A stretch of 64,000 nucleotides of DNA from Solanum dulcamara. Taxonomy: Eukaryota; Streptophyta; Magnoliopsida; Solanales; Solanaceae. The stretch spans positions 12,303,256-12,367,255 of the forward strand of contig NC_077248.1 in the NCBI RefSeq assembly GCF_947179165.1, written 5' to 3'. Shown here piece by piece: positions 1-10,788 of this stretch. Position numbers and translations under genes: made by a program. How positions within the stretch are numbered: the first letter of the stretch is position 1; the number at the start of each line of letters is the position of its first letter. The notes under the pieces are model-generated. The model was not told the DNA's origin, made no database searches, and worked only from the letters and a program-made list of their open reading frames with translations.

Positions 1-599
1 CACAAGATGGTAAATACAAACTTCACATGACAAATTATAGACCTATATAAATTTCATTTTACAAGATTTATTAAGCCTTCATGAAATAATTGATGAGAAG
101 TCCTACACCTAACTTGAGGCACTATTACCTGTTTAAACTCATCTCCACTTTTAGAAGCCACCAATATTTCTAAGTGTAATGTTGAGAAATCTACAATTTC
201 ACCAATTTGGCAGTACTCAGCTTGCCAGAATTTTGTATTAAAACTTAGGGGTAAGTTCTTTTACTTCTCCATGTGTCCAAATTCAATTACTTTCAATGTA
301 ATTATTCCATATATTTAGTTAGTATGACTCTGGCCCCATCAGCATAAAGGACTATCTTGTTAAATGCTACATTCTACACCATTCAAGCAAAGAGAACTTG
401 GTCAATAGACCTTTTAGGCTTAAGAGATAATCTACCATTGCATTTGAGATAACTCAGGACACTCACAGAAAGGCAACCAGAGATTGCTAAATGATGTTCA
501 TCTACTCTAAATGGGTTGACATTTGGGAAGAAACACTGATCTCATATTAACAAGAATAGAATGTGCAAAATAAGTCATAAAACTATAGTAAGTTAGTAA

Positions 600-855
600 C
601 CCAGTGCCTGCATGAATTGGACAAGGAAAAGAATGAACGTTATAGAGGACCGACAAGGGAGAGACCTATCGGTCAAAGAGTTAGAGTTACGACCTTAGGA
701 ATCAAATCTTGATGCCCAGTAGGTGCACTAGGTTAATTCGTCCCATCTGCGGTCTGCCTAAGCCATAATGGTCAAAATTACCTGAGAACTATGTGACATC
801 TGTGCCGATGGATTAGTTGACATATTCTAGCACAAGTTGGTCCACGAACCATCTT
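600..855 (+). repeat. Degenerate SINE-like fragment, plus orientation
   Basis: The part around 800-850 (a gattagttgac block, then gcacaagttggtcc) resembles the 3' end of a repeat I remember as common in Solanaceae DNA (a ...gcgcgcaagctggcccgg... core). The upstream part, with agagttacgacctta, fits the same repeat body. It is strongly diverged and has no clear target-site duplication. The call rests on memory of a repeat consensus and is tentative. Confidence 0.35.
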
Positions 856-1044
856 AATGTTCCGATTGACCCACCAATGGCTGTGGTTTGTGATTTTTCC
901 ACTTAATACTGAAGAGAATCTTGCTCATTAATGGACAAGTAGGCTCCTGAGTCAGTAGTACGATTGTACAACCATGTGGTCCTCAATTCTAATCAGTTAA
1001 CACCATATTCCAATAATTGCTTTGGCATTATCGCCATTGAATTT

Positions 1045-1250
1045 TTAAATTTTTTTATAATTGTGGTGTCTGAGTCAGCTTGCGCTCCATCAACTATTCC
1101 AGGAATTGCTTTGGCATCTATAGCCAATTCATATTTGAATATGTCTATGCTAAAGTGGTCTCTGGATATAATTTCTCAAATAAATGGATGCCCTAAGACT
1201 CTGCATCAATTTTTCAGTTATGGTGGAACTGATGTTCGCTACATTTATAG
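1045..1250 (-). repeat. SINE-like fragment, minus orientation
   Basis: Read on the minus strand, this fragment ends with gcgcaagctgactcagacac followed by cacaattataaaaaaa, which looks like the 3' end and short A-tail of the same Solanaceae repeat family as the fragment at 600-855, here in the opposite orientation. The 5' limit is uncertain. A 149-codon open frame on the plus strand runs through it, but it is the antisense of the repeat and shows no recognisable domain. Confidence 0.4.
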
Positions 1251-2504
1251 CCAAGTTAAAGTGAATGTTTTTCCTTTTGGCAATGCAGGTGTAGATTGCA
1301 AAAGATACAAATTTATCCTGAATTTAATACCAATAATCTATTCTGACCAAGAAAAACAAGACAAACAGGAAAATAACACAAGAAATAAAACGAATAATCA
1401 AAACGAAACATAAGGACAAAAAAATGAAAAAAAAGATAATAAACTAGTTTCATTCCATCAGCAGTCAGCACCAAATTATTTACTGTAAGTGAAATAACTG
1501 CATGCAAACTCTTATTTCATATAAGAATGGCCAAAAGAGCACAAAAAGACAAAGTTGCTCCACAGTAACTTAAACATTGAACCAAAGAGACAATTTTGAA
1601 AAAAATAATCCCCTCACTACTTTTTTCCCATCACTTCAACGGCCTCACTTGGATCGCAAGCACATACTACTGATCTCGGCCAAAAAAAAACCTTACTATT
1701 ACACAGCAAGAACCACACTGATAATGCAAATCGTTATAAGAAGGCAAGTAGGTTAATCTGCACCGACTTCCTAAGAAACAATAAGTGAAACAGAAAAAAG
1801 AAGGATTTCATCTTTCACAGAATTTGATCCTACAGGATTCTTATCTTTCCAGAACTAGAGTCAGTTTGAACAACCATTACTTGGTGTATGAACTGGACTA
1901 AGAACCTATTTTCCCAATATAATTAGTTTTCTCAAATTGAGTATGCAATCTCTTATAAGAAAAGGTAAAGTAATGGTTTCATGGAATTCAAGAACATTGC
2001 AATTACATGGCAATCAGTCAGAAAAAGAACATGATTTAGTGAATATCTTTCAGTAAAACAAAAAGTATAATTCTCTGAGCTGCTCAGGATTCACCAAAAC
2101 AAAAATCTTAACATAAACACAGAAACTATTCAGATTGTACATACTTCTTCCATTTCAAATAGAATAACCAGCTCATAGAACAAAGGTCAAACCATCTAAT
2201 GTTCCATCTCTATTAGTAGGACATTGGTTCCTTAATCTTTTCTCGAATAACAAAAATAAGATATCCAGTGTAGTCCCACAAAGAGTATATGTCACAACAT
2301 TTTTATAATAAAAATATCCAAAAATCAATGCATGAAAAATACTAGTCAAATTGACATCCTAAATGGTAATGTTACCATATAACGTCAACAAACAGAGGGA
2401 AGAACAGACGAACCAGTTTCTAGAAATAGAAAGAACAAGAAAACTGAATTTACAAACATATAGTAATTCAGTATAAAGAGAGAAAGAGATCTGAATTGAA
2501 TTAC

Positions 2505-2617
2505 CCGCACTTATCACAGAGGCTAGCAAATTCACCAGATCGCAAAGGCCACCCTTTTTTCCACTCAATTGAAGAAGTTGCCCCACATAGTCCATTCATG
2601 CAAATCTTCGACTCCAT
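2505..2617 (-). CDS. VAL/HSI2-type B3-domain transcription repressor, first coding exon only
   Basis: The exon begins with ATG at 2617 (an in-frame stop lies five codons upstream) and ends at a GT donor at 2504-2503, giving 37 codons plus two bases. The product starts [12 protein letters not shown] and ends with the block [16 protein letters not shown]. This Cys-rich start, with Cys6/Cys11 and Cys34/Cys37 and a Trp-Lys-Lys-Gly-Trp core, is the N-terminal zinc-binding segment I know from the plant VAL (HSI2) family. Those nuclear proteins also carry B3, CW and EAR motifs and repress seed-maturation genes in vegetative tissue. None of those later domains is in the window, because the rest of the gene lies past the left edge. 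Which VAL paralogue this is cannot be told from 37 residues. Confidence 0.8.
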
Positions 2618-3070
2618 TCCTACCCCTTCCTACTTCTAATCAAGCCCTAATACAGCATAATCTTCCTCTTTACACTTCATATGCAAAACCCAAAAAAGTT
2701 TCTTCTAAAAAACAAGTTTTTAAACTAAAAATGAAGTCTTTAGAAAAACCCAAGTATGAAAAAAATTCAAGAATAAGAGTAAAGAGACATAAACTACAGC
2801 TGGTAAGCTGCAGTGTTTGTGGGTCTGTTTTTAAATTTGTGATAGAGAAATATTTGGGAAGTTTGTTGAATTTCCGGTACCGGAAAGTTTTATCACCGGT
2901 GTATCGGAGTTGGGAGAGAGAGAGCGTAAAGTGTAAAACAGTTTTAATAAAATGGAAAAGGGGGGCATGCAGAAACTTGAAGGGTCAGCAAAGGTCGCCC
3001 GCCTTTCCCTTTCAGTTCCTTTTCCACTAACGTCTCTCTGCTCCTCTCTCTATTTCTTTTTCACCTTGTG
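2618..3070 (-). promoter_or_regulatory. 5' leader and proximal promoter of the VAL-like gene
   Basis: This is the sequence upstream of the minus-strand ATG at 2617. It contains a GA-rich tract on the minus strand (a CT-rich run at 3030-3065 on the plus strand), common in plant leaders and core promoters. No clear TATA box or transcription start can be fixed. A 153-codon plus-strand open frame crosses it, but it overlaps the antisense of the exon and has no recognisable domain. Confidence 0.45.
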
Positions 3071-3261
3071 AGTTTTAATAGTGGTGCTTACACCACTTAT
3101 CACGCGGAGTGATAGTTAGTCAAGAACTCTTATGTTAAGAAGTTAAAAATTGTAAAAATAAAGATATCGCAATAAATGCGTGAACATATTAGAGATAGGA
3201 TTAAAAAGGAGGATATTCGAGATAAGATCAGAGTTACTTCGAAAAGAACAAGATGCAGAAA

Positions 3262-3485
3262 GCGACATTAAATTAGTTTGAATATGTAAAAAAGAGATGT
3301 TTGGAAAGTGCGGAGATGTACGAGATTGGTTATGGATGGTTTAGAAGAGGTGGAGGTAGACCGAAAGTATTGAGAGAGTTGATTAGATAGGTATGATGTA
3401 GTTTCAGCTTACTGATAACATAAAATTAAATAGGAGGTCGTGGAAGATATAAATTAGAGTAGAAAGTTAATTAATAGGTAGTAAT
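3262..3485 (+). mobile_element. Decayed LINE C-terminal fragment (older copy)
   Basis: The fragment matches, with many stops, the end of the reverse-transcriptase ORF seen more intact at 3568-3723. It shares the blocks gagattggttatggatggtt and aggaggtcgtggaagat followed by a run equivalent to the terminal residues. It appears to be an older copy into whose downstream sequence the second fragment was placed. No TSD was identified. Confidence 0.6.
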
Positions 3486-3567
3486 ATGTTATATATCATT
3501 TGTCCATGCTAGTAATTATTGTATTGCACCTGTAATTTAGAGTCCTTCAATTTATATTATTATTTGT

Positions 3568-4082
3568 GAGAGGTTGGTCATGGATGGTTTCAGAAGAGGT
3601 AGGGGTAGGTCGAAGAAATATTGGGGAGAGGTGATCAGACAGGACATGGCGCATTTACGACTTACCGAGGACATGACCTTAGATAGGAGGGTGTGGAGGA
3701 CACACATCAGGGTAGAAGGCTAGTACATAGTGGCATTATTCCCCCTTATCCATAGGCGTATTAACGCACTATGATTTCTTGTACTCTGATTTATTTTATG
3801 TATGTTATGTTATCTTATGTTATTTATGGTATTTATGTTATTATTTAACGATATCTACTATTTTTTTGGTGCTTTGATTATACTATTGTTTGGAACTCTT
3901 CCGTTATCTACTTTCCTACTTTTAATATTCTTGTCTGACCTTTTTTCCTATGCTTCTATTGAGCCGAGGGTCTTTCGGAAACAGTCGTCCTACATTGGTA
4001 GGAGTCAGGTCTGCGTACACTTTACCCTCCCCAGATCCCACGATGTGGATATCACTGGGTTATTGTTGTTGTTATTTGTTGT
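3568..4082 (+). mobile_element. 5'-truncated LINE (RTE-like) 3' end
   Basis: The frame 3568-3723 encodes the last 52 residues of a non-LTR retrotransposon polyprotein: ERLVMDGFRRGRGRSKKYW, then TEDMTLDRRVWRTHIRVEG and a stop. The Arg/Gly/Lys-rich stretch followed by a Trp-containing tail is the usual C-terminus of plant RTE-type LINEs. The 3' UTR follows, with gccgagggtctttcggaaac and a short TTG-rich end near 4065-4082. The same 3' end recurs at 5069-5317 (minus), 39725-39835 and 63410-63545, so this family is represented at least four times in the window. Confidence 0.75.
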
Positions 4083-4562
4083 TTTATACTTTAACGATCA
4101 TATGATTTTGTTGAGGTATTGTCTTGTTGCTATTACTATAAGAAAATATATTTATTGTATTTAAAAGATTTACAAAAGGGTCTTAAACCTCTTCTTTTTT
4201 TTATAATGAAAAAAGTGTGGTATGAAAAACAAACAAAAAAAATGGTCTAAATTAAAAAAAAAATAAAAAAATCCACTTGCCTTTTTAACTGGGGTTCTTT
4301 TGGCTTTGTGTGTACGATAAGATTGGAAGTGAGATTAGATGTATGTCAATCATCATTGCGTAATTAAACGGATAAGTAAGTAAATCAAAACTTAGTTTAT
4401 TCAATCCACTAATTGATTACTTCTTCTACGCGTGCAAATACTATAATGACGTCATGCTTCTCAAATCTTTAACTAAAATTATTTAACTACAAAATCAGGG
4501 GTAGGTTGGGAGACGTGGGTGAATGACATTACTTTTTGGAATAATTTTAAATATATATAATA
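4083..4562. other. Intergenic AT-rich stretch
   Basis: Simple AT-rich DNA with A-runs. I see no coding potential or clear repeat structure here. Confidence 0.5.
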
Positions 4563-5824
4563 AAAGGGTAAAAAAAATGATTTGTTTTTGAACTTTATGA
4601 TATGGAGCTGATATACCATCCGTTTAAAAACTAGTTCATAGATACTCCTGTCATTATTGAAATGGCACATATATATTCCCACCGTTAAAAATTATTTTTT
4701 ACTAAATTAGAAATACATTCTTTTTACTAACCTATATATAATCTTTTTCACAAATGAATTATTTTTGTAAAAATATATATACCCATATATATACCCTCTT
4801 CTTCTAACGGAAGTGAAAAAAATATTTTTAAAAATATTTTTTAAAGTTTTTTACTAAAAAAAATAATACATATAAGGGTATATTTGATCTTTCTCACACA
4901 TAATTTATTTTTTTGATTCAACGGCTAATTTGAATTTATTATTTAGATGGTCAAATTTATTTTTCTCACTACTTTTATTGTAAAATTTATTATACATGCC
5001 CCATTTTTTTATAGATACAAAAACTAAATTATAATATAGCATCAAAAAAATAGTTTTAAATTACAATACAACAACAACAACAACAACAACAACAACCCAG
5101 TGAAATCTCACAATGTGGGGTCTGGAGAGGAAAAGTGTACACAGGCCTTAATCCTACTAAGGTAAGACAGCTGTTTTCGAGAGACTCTCGGCTCAATGAA
5201 AGCATAAAAGGATGTCAGATACGGCTAAGAAGTTCAAAACGATATGGGAAAGCAAATAACGAAAGAGACACAGATAAAATAGAGTAATCAAAGTACATAA
5301 AATAATAGATAATAACCAGTTTTAAATTATAATATAGCTGCAAAATAGTTTTAAATTTTTTTTCTTATTGTTTTCTCTTTTTTCCATTCACACTTTTTTT
5401 ATTTCTCTTATATCTACACCAAATAATGAAAAAATAAAAATAAAATAAGAATTAGAAACTCAAATAATAATGATTAAAGAAGTCAAAAAAAATATGTGTG
5501 AAAAAAAATTATATATACCCCTAAACTTTGCTAAATTATTTTTTTTTACATGTATGGATATATAAATTTTAATTTTTTATTTTTTTTACTTTCTCAAAAA
5601 AGATATATACCCATACATGAATTTTTTAAAAACTAAAAATCAAAAAATTAATTTTTTCATTTTCTTAAGATGAAAGGGATATATGTGAGCTATTTTTAAT
5701 TTGTAACGGTAGGGGGTACATATGTGTCATTTCAATAACGGCAGGGATATATATGGGCTAGTTTTTAAATGGACGGTATATCAGCTCCAAATCATAAAGT
5801 TTAGGGGTAAATCATGCCCTTTGC
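4563..5824. mobile_element. Terminal-inverted-repeat (foldback) element of about 1.26 kb
   Basis: Left arm 4563-4690 and right arm about 5692-5824 are inverted copies of each other over roughly 130 bp. Shared blocks include gagctgatataccatccgtt on the left and the complement of aacggcagggatatatatgg on the right. The interior is AT-rich, has no transposase ORF and is interrupted by a LINE-tail insertion at 5069-5317. This is the form of a non-autonomous DNA element. A TSD is not clear (an imperfect taataa/caataa is possible), and the superfamily is not assigned. Confidence 0.75.
5069..5317 (-). mobile_element. LINE 3'-tail insertion with 17-bp target-site duplication
   Basis: On the minus strand this 249-bp insert contains the LINE 3' UTR block gccgagagtctctcgaaaac and ends in nine or so TTG repeats (seen as CAA repeats from 5069). 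It is flanked by 5052-5068 (agttttaaattacaata) and 5318-5334 (agttttaaattataata), a direct duplication with one mismatch. It is a strongly 5'-truncated retroposed copy of the element at 3568-4082, placed inside the foldback element at 4563-5824. Confidence 0.85.
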
Positions 5825-6640
5825 CCACAATAAAATGATTAGTTTACAAATTATAATAAATATAATTATGTTTTTATTTACATAAAAAAATAGTCAGAAA
5901 TCATCGAAAGTATACACTAAATATACATGATGATACATTCAAAAACACTAAATATAACTTAACTATACATGAAGTATACAATGATTATTTATCGAAATAA
6001 TTTTTTCTGAATATTTATCAGGCTAGTTAAAGAAGAAGGAAAAGGATGAGAAATAATTAAATGGAAGATTGATTAGAGGTGACTTCGGAAGCAAAAATAA
6101 TTTTATTACAAGGAATTTTACTTCTTTCTATTCAATCCCGATCAATACAAAATCTCTTTTAAACAGTCCCAAATGCTAGATATGAAATCATCTCGATGTT
6201 TCGAGTTTTTTGATATATAATTCGCTCGAAATGATTTATTTTTGCGGCATGTTGACTTGGTTGTGTCAATAGTTAATTCGATTCAATCGATTATTTTTAA
6301 AAAAAATGTATCATATCCATTTTTGATCACTTTGTGATATGTATAATTAAAATTAAACTTTTAAAATTGTCTCAAGCATTTCATTTTTGGTGTACGGTTT
6401 AATTTTCAATTTTTTTAAAATGTTATTAACGACTATTGCAATGGATCAAATTTGATAAAATTAGTATTTAAAAGTTACAACAACATGAAATAAAATATTT
6501 TCACTTTATAACATCCTATATGTCAATTAACAAAAGCAATATACTTATTATTTTTACCATAGTCACATGATGCACTAGTCTTATTATGAAGAGGTGTATA
6601 AATTTTTTATTAGATTAAATTGAAAATTATAATTGATTTT
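5825..6640. other. Intergenic AT-rich stretch
   Basis: AT-rich DNA with no gene or clear repeat seen. Short repeated blocks such as atacatgatgatacattc and actatacatgaagtatac occur near 5915-5980 but do not form an array. Confidence 0.5.
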
Positions 6641-6833
6641 GCGGAAAAGAGCCTAAAATGTCCTTGAGCTATTGAAAATGTTATTAAAATGCCCCTCATT
6701 CATTTATTGGACCTAAAATGCCATTGACATTCATCTTTAGGTCCAAAAATGACCTTTTCTTTAACAGAAAAGGGCATGAGGGATATTTTTGTACCATTTT
6801 CAATAGTTCGATGACATTTTAGGCCCTTTTCCG
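6641..6833. repeat. Small foldback (MITE-like) element
   Basis: Arms of about 60 bp (6641-6702 and 6776-6833) are inverted copies: the left starts gcggaaaagagcctaaaatg and the right ends cattttaggcccttttccgt. The central part includes ttaggtccaaaaatgacc. At 193 bp with no coding capacity it fits a miniature inverted-repeat element. The flanks (atttt and aattaa) show no convincing duplication. Confidence 0.75.
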
Positions 6834-7340
6834 TAATTAAAATTCTATTAAATAAATTTTGATTTATAATTAATTTTAAATAATTAAATTGTAACCAATA
6901 GATGGTCGCCACGTGTTTAAAAAAAATATTCAAATTATTTAATTACAATTCTGTTAAATGAATTTTGATGTATAATTAATTTTAAATAATTAAATTGTAA
7001 CCAACAGATGGCCGCCACATGTTTAAAAAAATTATTTAAATTATTTAATTTCATATAAAATTTTAAAAATTAATGTCCTGCCATCCACCTTTAGATCCAA
7101 AAATGATATTTTCTTTAACATAATTTTAATTAAATAATTTGAATAATTTTTTTTAATACGTGGTGGCCATCTATTGGTTATAATTTAATTATTTAAAATT
7201 AATTATAAGTCAAAATTTATTTAACAGAATTTTAATTTCATATAAATTTTTGAAAATTAATGTCCTTGTCATCCACCTTTAGGTCCAAAAATGATCTTTT
7301 TTAAAACATAATCTTAGTTAAATAATTTGAATGAAAATGA
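6834..7340. repeat. Cluster of direct and inverted copies of a 75-100 bp module
   Basis: A module containing attgtaaccaatagatggtc and gccacgtgtttaaaaaaa occurs in direct orientation at about 6870-6945 and 6977-7050 and inverted at about 7110-7205 (tacgtggtggccatctattg). Pieces of the neighbouring foldback core (cacctttaggtccaaaaatg) recur near 7087 and 7270. It looks like a broken-up or rearranged set of related foldback elements. Confidence 0.65.
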
Positions 7341-9362
7341 TCCTATGATGTGTCTGTTATTGTGAGTATATGAATCTGCATTATAAAATGATGCAGCGTC
7401 GGATAATATCAGTACATGAAATATACTATATGTAAAATAGCTTAATGAAACAACTACCTAAAACTGAGCATACTACACTAAATAAAGAACTTTGAAGTAG
7501 ACTGAAATAAAGTCAACTTAATAGTAGTGCATGCATGTGTACTTTCACAATAAAATTTTATGATCGAAAATATACATCAATAGAAAATACTAAAAATAAT
7601 ATAGTTTTAATTTTCTTGGGAATTTTCTTACAACCGACATAAACCATGTGAGCAACATGGAGTCCAACAGCTAACCTAGTTGGGAGGATTGCCCTATATC
7701 TTTATCAGGGTATAGAACCTATTTATCTAATGTGGATTCATTAACTGAGCCTCAAAGGGCTAAAGGTGTCAACATCAACTGGTGAAAAACCCTTATTCCA
7801 CAGTGGCAACATAGTTCTGGGACTTGAGTTATCTAAGCCCGCGTCCTCTCGATGCTAAAGAATCCTCCCAAAATAGTCTATATATGCTCATAATATATAT
7901 CATGAAAATTATAACTGAAAATATACTATGAGTCTTTGCTCAAATCTGTAAATTTGTACTGTATGTGAGACTAAGCTCATAACTATCTGAAACATGCTGA
8001 GATATGATCATTGATGACAAATTGAAAAGTCATAATGCATAAACATTGATGGCATATCTAGATGTCACATTGCTTAAGCATTGATGACATATCCGATTGT
8101 CATACTAATCATGAATCATATACTTAATAGATTAGTTATAAAACTATTGATATATGTGGCTCTTAGCCCTGAATATAATGAAATTAGCCTTTTTTTTGTA
8201 TGTTCTTATCTAATCCGAGACCAAAAGGTCAACTTTTTGAAAATCTAATTATGCTTTCTTTCTGAAAATATGTACTTGAGGCAAAACATAATATCTTGAA
8301 TTCTTTCATGAAATAATGCACTTGAAATCAAAGATAATAATACTTTCTTGAAAATCTTGAAACTTATAACAATCATGAATATTCTAGTGAATCATGAAAT
8401 AGATTTCTCAATAACTTTAAGAAAACTAGTAAACTTTGCTTGAAAAATCATTGACATGTATTAGAAATCAATTCAAGAAAAAGACACCAGACTCATGAAA
8501 TTCTTACTAAAAATCATAGGACGTTCGAAGAATATCATCAAGAGATCAAGAATTAATCTCAAAAATTTCAACTCATAAAATCCTAACATGATTCATGACC
8601 TTAAACAAACATAATGGCTTGCTTGTGGGGAGAACGGGGTTCCCACACTGAAGGATTAGCTTCACATACCTTAAATGCTCCATAAATCTTGACGAAGAAT
8701 CCTAACTTGAAGAAGAACGATCAAGAAATCCTTTCTTGAGATTCTTGAATTAGTTTCTTAAAACCCTAAGGCCAATGATTAAGATTTCTATGAATGATTC
8801 ATGATTATATGAAGGAATTTGAGTTGAAAAGCTTGAAATCCTTGGAGAAAGACTTACCTTAAAGAAGAACTTTGAAATTGATTCATTTCGGTATGGTTCA
8901 TATCAATCGGTACAATCAATTTTTTAGAAATCATTGACACTCCTAATTGATCTTGTAACTTATTTGGACAATTTTATCTCTGAAAAAAGTGTCAAGTTTA
9001 CTTCGTTATTGTGAGAAAAGAATTAATTTTACCTTCAATTATATTATCAATGATCCAATACGTTGTTCATTACCATCATCACAATCTTCATCTTCATCGA
9101 CTAGCAGTTGTGGTGTTGCTAATGCACAAGTCGTTGGGTTAAGTCCCCACTTTTTATTACACTTCCAATCAAATCATTATATGTATCATTCAAGGGACGC
9201 TATCACCTTATTCAAAGACTTCCAACTTCAATTTTTTAGAATTTCTTTCTATTCACTCATGTAATCACCATCTACTATATCATATTACACAATAAACATA
9301 TATTGATCTATGATTGGTTGATAACTGTAATAATTTTAGAACAATAATGTAGGGAAAAAGCT
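7341..9362. other. Intergenic region with decayed repeat DNA
   Basis: No host gene is supported. The part from 7620 to 7870 (gggaggattgccctatatc, aacatagttctgggacttga) resembles non-coding internal sequence of Solanaceae LTR elements. The part 7990-8110 has imperfect tandem copies of a block around cattgatgacatatc. The part 8620-8890 resembles the leader region of a decayed minus-strand LTR. The 91-codon open frame at 8989-9264 (Ser-rich middle) has no recognised domain and is not called as a gene. Confidence 0.45.
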
Positions 9363-9367
9363 CTTAA
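9363..9367. other. Left target-site duplication of copia element 1
   Basis: CTTAA, repeated exactly at 14722-14726 on the far side of the element. Confidence 0.9.
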
Positions 9368-9585
9368 TGTTAGCAGCCAAGTAGTTGGCTCTCCACTAGC
9401 AACAATATTAAATTACGTGGGGCCCACATTCTATTATTATATTTCTTACTTATGGCTATAAATAAGCTATTTGAAATGTTAAAACGTATCATTTTACAAA
9501 AACTTTATTTCTCTCCTCATTTCTTCTTCACTTTCAGTATCTTTCTATCTAATTAATTAGTAGCATTAGTATATTATTCATAACA
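9368..9585 (+). repeat. 5' LTR of copia element 1
   Basis: Begins TGTTAGCAGCC and ends CATAACA, keeping the TG...CA ends. It contains ggctataaataagc, a TATA-like promoter. The sequence just after it (cgttatcagcacgaggctc) is where the primer-binding site should be, but I could not match it to a particular tRNA. Confidence 0.93.
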
Positions 9586-9663
9586 CGTTATCAGCACGAG
9601 GCTCCGGCTAATTTTCAAGGTAACAAAAGTAGTAAGAATTTTATTTAATTTTATTTCTATAAA

Positions 9664-10656
9664 ATGGCAAATATTTCAAAAATTGAATTTGTTGCTTTGG
9701 ATATCTCTGGAAAAGATTACTCCTCATGGGCACTAGATGTCGAAATTCATCTTGAATCGATGGGTCTGGCAGAAACCATCAAAGATGATAACACGGCATC
9801 TAGTCAAGACCGTGCAAAAGCTATGATTTTCCTCCGCCACCATCTTGACGAGGGTCTTAAATTACAATATCTTACATTAAAAGATCCCTTGAAATTGTGG
9901 AAAAATTTAAAAGAAAGGTATGACCACCTGAAGTTGGTCATGCTTCCACAAGCATGTTATGACTGGTTAAATCTGAGACTGATGGACTTTAAAAATATAA
10001 CTGAATATAATTCTTCTTTATTTAGAATTATAGCTCAGTTAACTTTATGCGGAGATGAAATCACGGAACAAGATAAACTTGAAAAAACGTACTCCACATT
10101 TCCACCCGCGAATATGCTCCTGCAGCAGCAATATCGCGAAAAAGGCTTTAAAAAATATTTTGAATTACTTTCTCACGTTCTTATTGCTGAAAGACATAAT
10201 GAACTATTCATGAAAAATCATGATAGTCGGCCAGTTGGTTCTTTGCCACTCCCTGAAGTGAATCAGGCAAATTCTAACCAACGAGAAAGAGGCCATGGCC
10301 CCAGTCGTGGTCGTGGTCGTGGTCGTAGTCAAAGAAAAAATTTTAATCATGATGCTCGGCTGGCACCGAGAAATAACCAGCAATATAAAAGGCAGGGTAA
10401 AAAGCCAGAAGCTTTACCGAAGAATAATTCAGAAACAATATGTCATAGATGTGGAGGTGTGGGGCACTGGTCGCGGATTTGCCGGTCATCAAAACGCTTG
10501 GTTCAGCTATATCAGGCATCGTTAAAGAGGGCAGAAAATAATCCAGAGACAAATTTTATCTCTGAGGACAATATTGAGCCCATGCATCTGGATGTAGCTG
10601 ATTTCTTTAATTTTTCAGAAGTAAATATGAATATTGATAAGCCCGATAATATTTAA
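9664..10656 (+). CDS. Copia element 1 Gag polyprotein
   Basis: The 330-aa open frame is intact. It starts MANISKIEFVALDISGKDY, the opening typical of plant copia Gag. The central region is the capsid-like domain (residues about 60-200). It is followed by a basic Arg/Gly stretch (GPSRGRGRGRSQR, near 215-230) and a CCHC zinc knuckle, CHRCGGVGHWSRIC, at residues 260-273 with all four ligands present. Gag would form the cytoplasmic virus-like particle that packages the element's RNA. It is in the same frame as pol but separated from it by a stop and about 130 bp of AT-rich DNA. Of the element's ORFs, only this one is free of premature stops. Confidence 0.9.
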   Translation: MANISKIEFVALDISGKDYSSWALDVEIHLESMGLAETIKDDNTASSQDRAKAMIFLRHHLDEGLKLQYLTLKDPLKLWKNLKERYDHLKLVMLPQACYDWLNLRLMDFKNITEYNSSLFRIIAQLTLCGDEITEQDKLEKTYSTFPPANMLLQQQYREKGFKKYFELLSHVLIAERHNELFMKNHDSRPVGSLPLPEVNQANSNQRERGHGPSRGRGRGRSQRKNFNHDARLAPRNNQQYKRQGKKPEALPKNNSETICHRCGGVGHWSRICRSSKRLVQLYQASLKRAENNPETNFISEDNIEPMHLDVADFFNFSEVNMNIDKPDNI

Positions 10657-10788
10657 ACAATTCTCTTTGTTGTTGTATGTATTAAATATTATGTTTGTAT
10701 TTTTCTAGATCCATGTAATAAAATAAAATTTTGTATAATAAATTATGTATTAATTATAATATTTACTTTCTTTCTTTGTGAAAAAAAT

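Larger units (their letters stand above)
1..2504 (-). other. Intron 1 of the VAL-like gene (runs off the left edge)
   Basis: This stretch lies downstream, on the minus strand, of the splice donor at 2504-2503. No exon coding for the expected continuation of the zinc-finger region (a Ser-Ala-Tyr-Glu start, later Cys/His pairs) was found on the minus strand, so intron 1 appears to extend past position 1. It contains two SINE-like fragments, annotated separately, and otherwise AT-rich sequence without recognisable coding content. Confidence 0.6.

Noticed and set aside
964..1413. 149-codon plus-strand open frame
   Set aside because: It overlaps the antisense of a SINE-like fragment and shows no domain; composition is that of intron DNA.
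2569..3030. 153-codon plus-strand open frame
   Set aside because: It lies antisense to the VAL first exon and its leader; Lys-rich low-complexity translation without any recognisable domain.
3802..4164. 120-codon open frame
   Set aside because: It is the translated 3' UTR and TTG tail of a LINE.
10295..10525. Out-of-frame ORF inside copia gag
   Set aside because: Shadow of the Arg/Gly-rich part of Gag in another frame.
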